From: Laburnicola sp. R22_1 | Taxonomy: Eukaryota; Ascomycota; Dothideomycetes; Pleosporales; Didymosphaeriaceae | NCBI GenBank assembly: GCA_014281115.1 | Contig: JACONQ010000005.1 | Coordinates: 2,976,001 to 3,040,000, forward strand | Length of the DNA: 64,000 bases | Direction of reading: 5' to 3' | Shown: one piece after another, positions 1 through 11,000 of the stretch | Layout: the number at the start of each line of letters is the position of its first letter | Numbering within the stretch: the stretch's first letter is position 1 | The notes under the pieces: generated by a model | Databases searched by the model: none | The model's input: only the letters and a program-made list of their open reading frames with translations | What the model was told of the DNA's origin: nothing | Translations under genes and position numbers: made by a program

Positions 1-24
1 GAGACGAGCGGTGCGCATCCCACC

Positions 25-3000
25 ATGGCCACGAAGCGGAAGCTGGCCGCAATGGCGCCCGAGGTCGACGACCCCGTAGACCCCTCCGACGAGCTCATGT
101 TCCTCTGTTTAGGAGGCGGCAACGAAGTCGGGCGATCGTGCCACATCATACAATACAAGGGAAAGACGGTCATGGTGCGTCGATAGACTACGGGAGCCAG
201 GAACGGCGTCGCTAACCATTGGTAGCTTGATGCTGGAATGCATCCGGCGTACGAAGGACTGTCCGCTATGCCCTTCTACGACGAGTTCGACCTCAGCACG
301 GTAGATGTGCTCTTGATATCACAGTAAGTAATGCGGTCTTCGTTCTCAACTGCCATGGCATTATGGGGGCAAGCATGGCACATCACGGCAGTCGGACGTA
401 GCGCATCAAGCATGGGCAGCACATCATGTATACGAGAAACAATGGAATATATTTGCATCTACTGTACGACTCGTTGATGTGCTCCATGCTCACGCCCATC
501 CTTCTCCGCCCCATGTATATAGCAGTCATCTCGGCACCTCCACCTCAACCCTGGGACAGCTCCAGATTGCTAACGACGGCAAGTTTTCACGTCGACCATG
601 CCGCTTCACTACCGTATTTGCTCGCCAAGACGAACTTCAATGGCCGAGTCTTCATGACACATCCCACAAAAGCCATCTATAAATGGCTAATCCAGGACTC
701 TGTCCGCGTGGGCAACATGTCCAGCTCAGCCGAGACCAAAATCCAGATGTACACCGAACAGGACCACCTAAACACCTTCCCTCGGATCGAGGCCATCGAC
801 TTCTATACAACCCACACCATCTCCGGCATCCGGATAACACCCTACCCCGCAGGCCACGTCCTAGGAGCAGCCATGTTCCAAATCGAGATTGCAGGCCTGA
901 AAATCCTCTTCACGGGAGACTATTCTCGAGAAGACGACCGACATTTGGTCTCAGCTTCCGTTCCCAAAGACGTCAAAATCGACGTCCTCATTACCGAGTC
1001 CACATTCGGTATCTCGACCCATACACCCAGACTCCAGCGCGAGACCCAACTCATGAAGTCCATCACCGACATCCTCAATCGCGGCGGCCGCGCCCTCCTC
1101 CCCGTGTTCGCTCTTGGACGAGCACAAGAACTCCTACTCATATTAGACGAGTACTGGACTAAGCACCCAGAATACCAAAAGATACCCATCTACTACAACT
1201 CCAGCTTGGCGCGGAAATGCATGGTCGTGTATCAGACGTACGTCTCCGCCATGAACGATAACATCAAGCGCCTTTTCCGCGAGCGCATGGCCGAGGCCGA
1301 AGCAGCAGGTGATGTGGGCAAGGGGGGACCCTGGGACTTCCGCTTCGTACGTAGTTTGAAGTCGCTGGAGCGCTTTGACGATGTGGGTGGCTGTGTCATG
1401 TTGGCTTCACCTGGTATGATGCAGTCCGGGACCTCGCGCGAGCTGCTTGAGAAATGGGCTCCCGATCCGAGGAATGGCGTCGTCATTACGGGTTACTCGG
1501 TCGAAGGCACCATGGCCAAGGAAATCGTCCGCGAACCAGATGAGATTCCTGCCATTACCATGCGCGGCGCCAACTCAGCCCGTCGTCCAGGGCAAAAGGA
1601 GAACGAGCAGAAGATGATACCCCGGCGATGTACGGTGCAGGAATACAGTTTTGCCGCGCACGTCGACGGCAAGGAGAACATGGAGTTCGTGCAAGAAGTC
1701 AATGCACCTGTAGTCGTAAGTCTCTCTTTCTGCTCCTTACTCGATACGTGGAGTCATGGCAGACGGACGCTCGCTAACCGCTCTTTCCCAATGTAGATCC
1801 TAGTCCACGGCGAGAAAGGCAACATGAACCGCCTCAAGTCCAAACTTCTCAGCTTCAACGCGCACAAAACACACGCCGTCAAGATCTTCTCCCCTGCCAA
1901 CTGCGAAGAACTCCGCATCCCCTTCAAAACAGACAAGATCGCAAGAGTGGTCGGCAAGCTCGCCGCCATCCCGCCACCTCTACCTCGTTCGAAGACGGAC
2001 GGCGAAGACGACGGCGATAAGGAGGCGCAAACGAGTCTGATTAGCGGCGTACTCATCCAGCACGAAACCGACTTCAAGATCTCACTCATGGCGCCCGAGG
2101 ATCTGAAGGAGTACGCGGGTCTGACAACTACCACGATAGTGTGTCGCCAGCATCTTACGCTTTCTGCTGCAGGCGTCGATCTCATTAGGTGGGCTCTCGA
2201 GGGCACATTCGGCGCCATCAAAGAGGAGAAGATCACGGATGCGGCGGTCGACGGCAAAGAGGTCAATGGTAATAGTAACGGGGTGCACAAAGAGGAGGCA
2301 GACGACGAGGTCAGCCGATCGAGCACGAAATACATGGTCATGGATTGCGTGAACGTGCTCTGCCAGCCTGGCGGCCGCGTCGAAGTCGAATGGGAAGGCA
2401 ACGTCATTAACGATGGTATTGCGGACGCAGTATTGGCTGTTCTGTTCACAGTCGAGAGTTCGCCGGCGGCTGTGAGACGTAAGTTTGAATGATTCCGCTC
2501 CTCTCTGTTCCGCCGAACCACAAGCATTAACGCCCACGTAGAATCCTCCCGTCAACACTCGCACTCCCACGAGGAAAAGCCAAAACATGACGGCCTATCC
2601 CACCGCTTCAAGAAGCCTCACCCGCACCGCACCCCCGACCCTTCCACTCGCCTAACCCGCCTCTTCCTCTTCCTCGAATCCCATTTTGGCGAAGACGCTA
2701 TAACGCCCCTACAACTCCCCCGCACCAGCGCCTCCCTCCCTCCTCTATCGGCCCCATCTCTCCCCACAACGGCGTCCACTCCCACCACCACCTCCGAAGG
2801 CCCCTTCTCCGTAGCGACCAACTCCACCGTCCCCGACACCCCTTCCCCCGAAGACAAACAAGAACTAAAGCGACTCCACAATCTGGGCATACCCGTGCCG
2901 GGCATCGAGATCAAGTTCGACAAGTACGCTGCGCGGGTGTGGCTGGAGGATTTGGAGGTCGAGTGTGCGAACAAGGTGCTCAAGGCTAGGATTAAGACGG

Positions 3001-3044
3001 TGGTGGAGAAGGCTGTGGAGACTGTCTCTGGGTTGTGGGCGTGA
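25..3044 (+). CDS. ysh1: Endoribonuclease Ysh1 / CPSF-73, mRNA 3'-end processing nuclease
   Basis: This is the nuclease of the cleavage and polyadenylation factor, which cuts pre-mRNA before polyadenylation in the nucleus. Five exons (25-174, 226-323, 584-1715, 1797-2478, 2542-3044) give 854 residues, close to the family length. The metallo-beta-lactamase signature HFHVDH lies at about residues 83-88, and its first His codon is split by intron 2. GDYSREDDR (about 195) and the beta-CASP region with [14 protein letters not shown] follow. The C-terminal part matches the CPSF73-100 C-terminal domain and carries disordered inserts. The ATG at 25 sits in a CACCATGG context and leads straight into [12 protein letters not shown]. 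Intron 2 is unusually long (260 bases) for this window. The gene converges on the acetyltransferase gene downstream. Family assignment is very secure. Confidence 0.95.
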
Positions 3045-3672
3045 GCTTCGACTAGAAGACATTGATAGCGACTTTGGTGGTCTAGTTCATTCACTTCTTG
3101 AGTTCACTAGGCATAATGGCGTTCTTAAATCGAGTGTGTATCAAGGACATGTCGATGCTGTTACGGCTGGGCATCGCGCCTTTTGAGGCGTATTCCACTT
3201 TTCAATTTTATACAGGTAGAGCGTACAACTGAATGAAGAATTTCGACTTACACTAGACTGCGTTTCCGAGGCTCGGATGCTCAGGCTAGCGGGTTGGGGA
3301 CTTCCAGATCACAGCACATATCTCAACATCATTGATCAGAGTGCATCGGTGAATTTTTCCGTATCGGTAAATTTTGCTTTACTACAAATTCTGCAGACTC
3401 GTAGTGAAAATGGAAACAGTCTTCAATTGAATCAGAGACCCAGCAGTGCAATATCCATATTGTGGAAGCTGTCTCCAACGCTGGTATGCCCAGACTCCGA
3501 TGTTCAAAAACTCGACATCCGGAGAAGTGGAGTGATGAAACTGATAAGAGAGTGATGCTACTTACTAGTCGGTCGAGTGGCAGGTGGGCACGCTTTTCCT
3601 ATGAAGACGTGGAACACGCGTAAGATATAGTCGACGTGTAATCTGGAAGCTAGTTGGAGAGAACGCTGGCTT
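3045..3672. other. Intergenic, between convergent genes
   Basis: This stretch holds the facing 3' ends of the Ysh1 and acetyltransferase genes. The short open frames here have no recognisable product. I see no repeat or RNA gene. Confidence 0.6.
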
Positions 3673-6242
3673 TTAGAGTGGCTCTCGCGGCGGAACACCA
3701 GCATCAATGATCTCAGTCGTTTCGTGTTGGTAGATTGTGACGTCGATACTACAACAGTTAGCTTCGGTAAACTTCATGCTCTCGGAACCTCACTTACATC
3801 TTGCCGTTTTTATAGCCCATCTTCATCAGATGACCAGCCTTACGGAACTTGAACTCCCGCATGAGCTTAGTCACCCACTCAATGTCCTCGTCTTGTGCAT
3901 GAGCCGTAGTGATATTGAGGACCTTGACCACTCGACCAGCACCGTGCTTGAGATATTCGCCGTGGTTGACCCACTCGTATCCTCCCTTGGCTTGGTAGCT
4001 AGTGTTGACCATTTCGAGGAGACGATCTAGAAGGCACTTCGCTATGCCTTTGCGAACAAATCCTGGATGGACAAACAGTTCAAGCTCGAAGGTGAATCGG
4101 TACATGCTGCCCTTGTCGCAATAGTCCTCAATTGACGCGATACCGACAATACGCTCATTGACGTAATCATGAGGAGTACCATTGCGTCGATTGGCCTTGG
4201 CAACAGCCACAATGTATGGAAGACCTTCATCTGTCACAGCGCTGATCCGGCCGACGATGTGGTCAATGCTGCGGTCCTTGAACTCCGGAGTCCTAACCGT
4301 ATTGGCGACGTACCAGTTGTAGAGCTCCTGAAAGAATAATCAGCAACCATTCCCTGCAGACCATTCTAGACAGTAGTACTTACTTGGATGCCCTTAGCGT
4401 CCGCGGGAACAACAGGTCGAAAGTATACGTTGTCTGTAGGCCGATAGCCAACGTTGCGTGCTGGAGGCTGCTGGGGAAGAGGATTGGTCTGAATTGGCCT
4501 ATTCTGTTTTGCTTGAGTCCTTCGGTTACGCGCCTGCTTCTTCTGTGCAGTTTCTCTCACGATATCGTTCGCTGACTTCGTTACGCCCGGCTTGTAGTAT
4601 TCCTCATCAGTCGGGTCAAGTATCGCGAGAGGGGGTGTCGTGGGCGGGTTAAGAAAGGGACTGCTGCCGTTTTCCGGATACGCCTCCCAGAATGGTTGAT
4701 TCTCGGTGATGTCAATATCGCTGACTGCTTTTGGTGCACGACCAGGCAAGGAGCGCCAGAACTGCTGAGGGGCGTCGCCTTCAATCTGAATGGGGATCCA
4801 AGTGCGAGGAGCTAGTTCCTTGTTGATGCTCTTCTCAGCAACCACTTCATGATCGACGATGACGAATTCCCCTTCAACCTGCGATGCGTCAGCAAGGCAC
4901 GAATTGAAATCGCAGTCAAGACTGGCCTACCTTGACACCTCGATAGTCGGATGACCCGAGTTCATTGGTCAAATCCATTGAGCAGCTCTCGTCGTGGCCA
5001 ATCATCCACTTCTCGATGCCGGCACCAAAATGGCGGTCAGCAAACGGGTTGCGGGCTGACCAAGATTCTGGCGGCGGGAGCCAGTCGCCATTCCAATCCA
5101 TCAACTTCTTCACGTCGTAATCAGGGTCACCGTTGCTATCCGACTTGAAGCCGATGCCACCGTCGCTCTCACCACCACCATCGGTAGAGCGAGGTTTCAT
5201 ATCGCGAGTCTTTGGCCAAACATGGCGCGGAGCCGGCGCAGGCCAGCGGGGATTGTGTCGCTTCTTCGGCTGCGGAGGGGGCTCCGGCTTCGGCGTATCC
5301 CATTGTGCCCACGACGCAGTCTGCTCATCTGCCTCGGCGGGGTTAGGTTGCGCATCCTGGCTCTCTTGGGCCCCGGCCCCTTGTAAGGGGGACGAGGGAG
5401 GAGAAAGTGGTGCTGTCGGGCGGCCATTGACAGGCTTACTAGTGACATCTTAGCTAGGGTACACTCACGGTCGCAAAGGACTTACTGTTCCGGCTGCACT
5501 TGTTCTGGTTGCGCCGGTGTTTTGCCTGTCGAGACCGAGTTCTCGGTTTTCTCTGGGGTGGGCGCCTGGTTTTCTGTGTTCGTGCATGCTTTCTTGCGGA
5601 GGTGAGGAGGAACGTATGCGCTCGGCGGTACCTGCACCATCTTTTGCGGTCGTGGTTGATTTCGCGGTGTGTGCTTGCTAAACTGGTTGCAGCGGGTGTG
5701 CGAAGGTTTTGTGGGAAGCGATGGAGCGGAAGGCCCGGGCTCGGGTGAGTGTACGGAGGAAGGCGCCAGCTCACGTAGGTGAAAGCCTGGAGCTGGCGCT
5801 GGAGTCTGGCGTCCAGATTCCCATGCAGGTGGTGCGTCTTGAAATGGCACAATAGCGCGTCCACTGCGATTGTCCACTATTGTCGTACCGTTGACTCGGT
5901 CAAATGGCTTCCACTTCCGGTTCTTCCCCTGCTTCTATTGTACGTTAGCGAATGCTTGCGGTAGTGGAGGCGGTTTCGATCAGCAGGCATGCACTCAGGC
6001 ACGTCAGAAGAGCCAGAGTAAACGAATTGAAGATAGGCCGTTGTCGGAAGCCGTCGCGCACAGTTCGGCTCACGTACCTTGAATCGATGGAAGCTCTCCT
6101 CCTGCTGCCACGTTGGCTGGTCCATGCTTGTAACTGCGGGCTGGGTCCTTGTTCCTTGCAGCAAGAGTGCGTTTTCGTTTGCTAACAATGGCATTGCTGT
6201 GTCGTAGAGTGCCTCGCGGTCGACCCTAGAGAAATTCGCCAT
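3673..6242 (-). CDS. GNAT-family N-acetyltransferase with long disordered N-terminus
   Basis: Six exons on the minus strand (6242-6078, 5934-5486, 5438-4931, 4878-4384, 4327-3798, 3748-3673) give 740 residues. The first 500 or so are Pro/Gln-rich and look disordered. They contain a YVPPHLRKK motif in exon 2 and a conserved-looking W/D/N-rich patch (DWNGDWLPPPESW). The last 210 residues form a GNAT fold that should transfer acetyl from acetyl-CoA. YFRPVVPADAKGIQELYNWY is its first strand and helix, and VHPGFVRKGIAKCLLDRLL is the acetyl-CoA (motif A) region. The ATG at 6242 opens MANFSRVDREALYD. All splice sites keep the frame, and the last exon adds 25 residues that the unspliced frame would miss. 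The substrate is unknown. It diverges from the arl2 gene across a shared 577-base promoter region. Confidence 0.85.
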
Positions 6243-6819
6243 GGTAGCGACTACCAAGACGGCAGTGGAGTCGTGGTAAGAGGAAGGGCTCGAGTAGGGG
6301 GCGAGAGCAGATCTTATAGAAAGGGAGGCAGTCGTAGGTAGATTTTGGGGGCGAGGTAAGAGAGCGTGCTTTCGATGTTGGGCGAGAGCCTGGATCGATA
6401 ACTGATCGTCCTCTTCTCTATGTTGGTGCCTACGATCAGTCCCACAGGTGCCACCGGAGAGGATGCTAGTTCTGCACTTGACGAAGCAAGAACACCTCGT
6501 GTAGTCTCGCCATATCGTCTTTCCCTCTGCAAGCTGTGTGGGCTGGCGGACCAGGCAAGAGCAATAGTACCCATTGCCACGCAATCTAATTCACCGACCC
6601 GCGAAACTTTTGAAGGAAACAAGATAAAAAATTCCTGGAGTATATTCCAACACATACCGAGGCCCATGGTGCATCCTCCGATATTCGAGCCGTCTGAGTG
6701 TTGTTCTTGACCATGATGTGAATGGAAGGTTTAGCCGACGCGCCGAAGCGCTGAAGAACTCCATTTCGCATCGTCGTTTCTGCCTGGCTGCAGGTTACTT
6801 CGACAACCATCCACGCAAG
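6243..6819. promoter_or_regulatory. Shared promoter region between divergent acetyltransferase and arl2 genes
   Basis: This gene-free interval separates two divergent start codons, so it must contain both promoters. I could not pick out a specific TATA box or factor site. Confidence 0.4.
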
Positions 6820-7614
6820 ATGTTGTCGATCCTGCGGAAAGCGCGTCTCAAAGACAAGGAGATGAGAATATTGATGCTGTGCGTGGCAGCTCCTACCTAT
6901 CCGCGCATGATGTAGCTGACTTGATATGAGAGGACTGGACAACGCAGGGAAGACAACCATTGTCAAAAGGATCATGAACGAGGATGTCAACAGTGTCAGT
7001 CCGACGTTGGGATTCATCATCAAGACCATTGAGTATGACGGGTAAGGGGACAATTCGAAAACTGGTACAGAATGCTGAAGATGAATAGATATAAGCTGAA
7101 TATTTGTACTACACCTGCGGTGCCCTGTCCACCATGTCGCTGATGTTCTAGGGGACGTGGGCGGCCAAAAGACGCTGCGGACATATTGGAAGAACTACTT
7201 CGAGAAGACAGACACGCTCATCTGGGTCGTCGATGCTACAGACCGCGAGCGCATCGACGACTGCCGGCACGAGCTAGAGGGGCTTCTGCTTGAAGAGGTC
7301 TGTCCGAGTCGGCATGCACGGCTCAACGCTTCGCTAACCTGCACAGCGGCTCATGGGGGCGAGCCTGCTAGTGTTTAAGAACAAAAGCGACGTCTCGGGT
7401 GCCATGACAGAAGACGAAGTTCGACAGGTACGTGGCGTGTGAGGTACCAGAGGGCCGTTGTCAGGCCAATAACGCGGTGCAGGGTCTCCGGCTCGACGCC
7501 ATCAAGACGCACAAATGGACCATCATGGCGTGCAGCGCCATGACGGGGACGAATCTGCACGAGGGGCTGCAGTGGGTGGTGCAGGACGCGAAAAGCCGGC
7601 TGTTTTTGTATTGA
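6820..7614 (+). CDS. arl2: ADP-ribosylation factor-like GTPase Arl2 (Cin4/Alp41 type)
   Basis: This is a small GTPase of the Arl2 group, which works with tubulin-folding cofactors in microtubule biogenesis. Six exons (6820-6878, 6931-7041, 7089-7105, 7152-7297, 7347-7427, 7483-7614) encode 181 residues, the usual length. The P-loop GLDNAGKTT is at 21-29. It is followed by the switch region [16 protein letters not shown] (switch II), NKSD (base recognition) and CSAMTG. The sequence starts [14 protein letters not shown] and has no Gly at position 2, so N-myristoylation is not expected. Exon 3 is only 17 bases. Its boundaries are fixed by the conserved YKLNIWDVGGQ, whose Trp codon spans the following intron. 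Assignment to Arl2 rather than Arf1 or Arl3 rests on the N-terminus and the RTYWKNYFE stretch. Confidence 0.93.
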
Positions 7615-8053
7615 GCGATGCAGCTTGGGATGGGCGAAGTGTGAAGTGAGTGTGTATGCAAGGGGCCGCCCGTCTCGGGTCTAACAGTGGAAGCGCGGCA
7701 ACGCTAGCTATGGAAGTGTGAAAGCACAACAAACATTGCACACAAGGGTCGGCCGGGGCTTCAAGTAGAACAGCGTGTCGGCCGGTTTGTTTGCGTGCAC
7801 AGTCGCTCGCTTCCTTCGAGTTCCGACATGTTCCTCTCATCCTTTTTCGAAACATGGCGCTGTGCGCTGTGCGCTCCGGCCAGGCAGCTAACTTAAGCAA
7901 GGTAGCCGAGCGCTCGTGTAACGGAAGGCCCGTGTGTGGCTCCCCGTCGTCCCAGGACCACTTTCACTTGCAGAAGCCTCACGCACGCGTGCTGTCGTGT
8001 GGTGGCGCGAATTGGCGTGTTTACTCGAACCTGAGCCCGAGCCCGTCGCCAGC
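7615..8053. other. Intergenic
   Basis: This stretch holds the 3' end of arl2 and the upstream region of the gelsolin-repeat gene. No further gene is supported here. Confidence 0.5.
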
Positions 8054-11000
8054 ATGTCACACTCGGACGAGGTCGACCCACGCCAGTTCCTGGAGCGGAT
8101 GCGCACGCTGTCGGAGCAGCGCGACCAGCAGGACGCCGAGAGGGTCAAAAAGCTCGAGGAAGAGCTGATCCAGGGCCGCAGCGAACGGCTCGCCCGCAGA
8201 GCAGGTATGCTTGTGCTCCACCCCGGCTGCTGCCCGTCTTGGGAGTGAGCTTGACCTGACCGCAACAGAACGAGCCCGCTCTCTGTCACCCGACAAGCCT
8301 ACCACCCCACAGTCGCACCGCTCCGCCGCCGACACACCTCAGAGCGTCCAAGAAAAGGCCGCCGATACGCCCACGCCGAGCATGGAGCCGCCGCCACCAC
8401 ATGATTCCGCGCGCGAGGACTCCCTACAGCGGCTGACGGGCTCCCCGGCCCAGGCTCTCGACGACACGGAGCCGAAGAAGCCAGCCCCGAGCGCGGCAGC
8501 ATTGGGACGCTCCGGCACGCTGTCGTGGCAGCAGCGTAGACCGCAATCAGGGAGCATACGCCGGCCGCTTTCGGTCGCGTCCAGCTCTGCAGACAAACTA
8601 ACTGCCAACTCTCCACGCGACTCCTCCGAACCGTCCTCGCCCGAGCGACCCGCGTCGCGAACCCAAATAGCACAATCGCTAGGCTCCAAAGATCCTTCGT
8701 GGTTCAAGCAGACACCAGACCGCGGAATCGGTTCTGCCGCATACAGGAAGAACCACGAGGACAAGATCTCAGAGACAGACTCGCTAACTGGCAGGAGGCA
8801 GCTTCCCGGCATGTCGAGTGAGCCGACTGCGGCGCCTGAAGCCACCAGTCCGCCACCGGAAAGTGCTCGCTCGAGCGGCTCGATCCACAGCAGCGCTCCT
8901 CTTGGTAATCGCTTCTCCGTTGCCACCTCTGTACCTGGCGGAGACGAAGAGTCGGCTGCAAAAGTAAAGTCACCTCTGCCTGTGCTGGAGACACAGAAGT
9001 TTGCGCCACCTTCAGAAAGCGGATCATCCGTAGATGGAGGAGATCGCGGGGCTTCGGTGCGAGGTCTCGCCATGTCGCCAACACAAGGGAGAATCTCACC
9101 CGAACGCTCTGCCTCCCCTACTAAAGGCATGGGTGGTTTCGTCCAGAGCGCAATCATGAAGCGCAGCGACAGTGTGAACAAGAGATGGAGCTCCCAAGCC
9201 CCACCAAGCTTAAGCAGACAGAACTCTACCCTGAGCAACAGAGGCAGCACTTACGGTACACTATCTAGGCCAGATGCAAGACCAACTACATTAAGTCGAG
9301 ATAATTCAATAGAGCCTACTTCGCGCCCGGGTTCTAGCTCTAGTAACGCAACCATCACCAAGGACGCTGCAGAGAGCACACATAGACCAGAGTTTGTGAA
9401 GCCTGCGTTGCCGCATCACAGCCGCAGCAAGTCCGTCGCATCCACGTTCAGCGAGGATCAGCAGCATGAAACATCACCTCCGAGTCCGTCGAAACGCTGG
9501 AGTCCTACAAAGTCTAGCTGGTTAGAAAGTGCTTTGAAGAAACCAGATTCTCCGAAAACCAAACAACCGCCTCCCCAGCAGCCCGCGTGGATGAGCGAGA
9601 TCAGTCGCATCAAGCAGCAGCGCGGCAGCGTTGATCTGGGCCAAGGAAGCCCATTCCAGAGCCCACCTGCCGATACCACAACGTCTGGCAGGTCATCCCC
9701 CATCAAGGAAATTCAACTCAGACCTGTAAGCCTGCGCAGCAGATCCGAATCGCCCAAGAAGAAGGAAGAAACAATTGTACCTCGGAATGCCACAAAATCC
9801 ATCCAGACCCCGCGTGACCGACCGGAATCTCCTAAAAGAGAGGAATCTGTGATACTTGAAAAGGACACAAAGCCTCATCCGCCTTCACCAAAACCGAAAC
9901 CGGTCTTAGCTACTAAACCGTTGACCCCTGCCAAAGATGATATCGAAGCAGCGGACGAACCAGCAGCACTAAACGAAAATCCCGAGGTTCCAAAGAACAT
10001 GCCGGCCACCACAAGCTCAAAGTCCACAATCTCCTCTACTCGCGTCACGAAGGATTCCCACCTTGCATCACCAGCAACAAAACCCAAGCCCGACACCCCG
10101 CCAAAGAAGGATTTCCGCGCAAACCTGAAGTCACGCCAATCTGCTGCAAATGTTGCAAATGCTGCAAAGAAAGATGAGGTCAACGAGCTCCAGAACGTTT
10201 TTGGGAAGCTGAGACGAACGGAAACAAAAAACTACGTCGCTCCCGATATATTCAAAAGTAACATCGTGCAGGGGAAGAACGCTCTCAACATCACTGGGGG
10301 TCCCAAGCCTTCTGTTCGCAGAGATGAACTTAGAGATAGTCTCGTGTCGACAAAGGCTGCAATATTGGCCAAGGCTCAAGAGACCGGATCTGCTGCTCTC
10401 AAGAGGGCTGACAATTCATCAAAGATTTCCGCTCCTCCAGAAGCAATCGCGGCCCGGAAGACGCTAGGAAGGTCGGACAGCATTTCCAAACCTTCTCCTC
10501 CTTCGGAGGAGACCACCCCAGAAGCAATCGCGCGAAAACAGAGTCTTCGCACAAGCAAACTGGCCGAGCCAGAGAAGGCGAATCAGCCGGCTGCGTTGCT
10601 CACACCTAAGGAGGGTGGAGTCAGGTCTGGCAAACTCGCAGATCGATTCAACCCGGCTTTGGCCAACATATTGGCAAGAGGTCCGCCATCCACGACTGCA
10701 AGTGCAGGTGCTTCCAGTAAAGCCACAGTAGAGACTTCAGCCCAGGCGACAACTGCAGCGAAACCGGATCCGGCTCGGGAGTTGACACACATGACCAAAG
10801 GAAGAGCCCGAGGCCCCAAGAGGCGAGCACCAGGCACCAAACAAACTGATATCAAGCCAGATAGTACCCCAGAAAAGGTGAATACCGCAAAGGTGGCCCC
10901 CGTAGCTAGGATCTCATTGGTTAAAGCCGAACATGTTGTATTTAGCTCTGAGCCTTCGAAGACTGACAATGGCCCAGAAGACACTCTAGTGCCGAGGACA

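Noticed and set aside
8339..9250. A 303-codon minus-strand frame opposite the gelsolin-repeat gene
   Set aside because: It is the antisense of a Ser/Pro-rich coding region with no start context or family signature.
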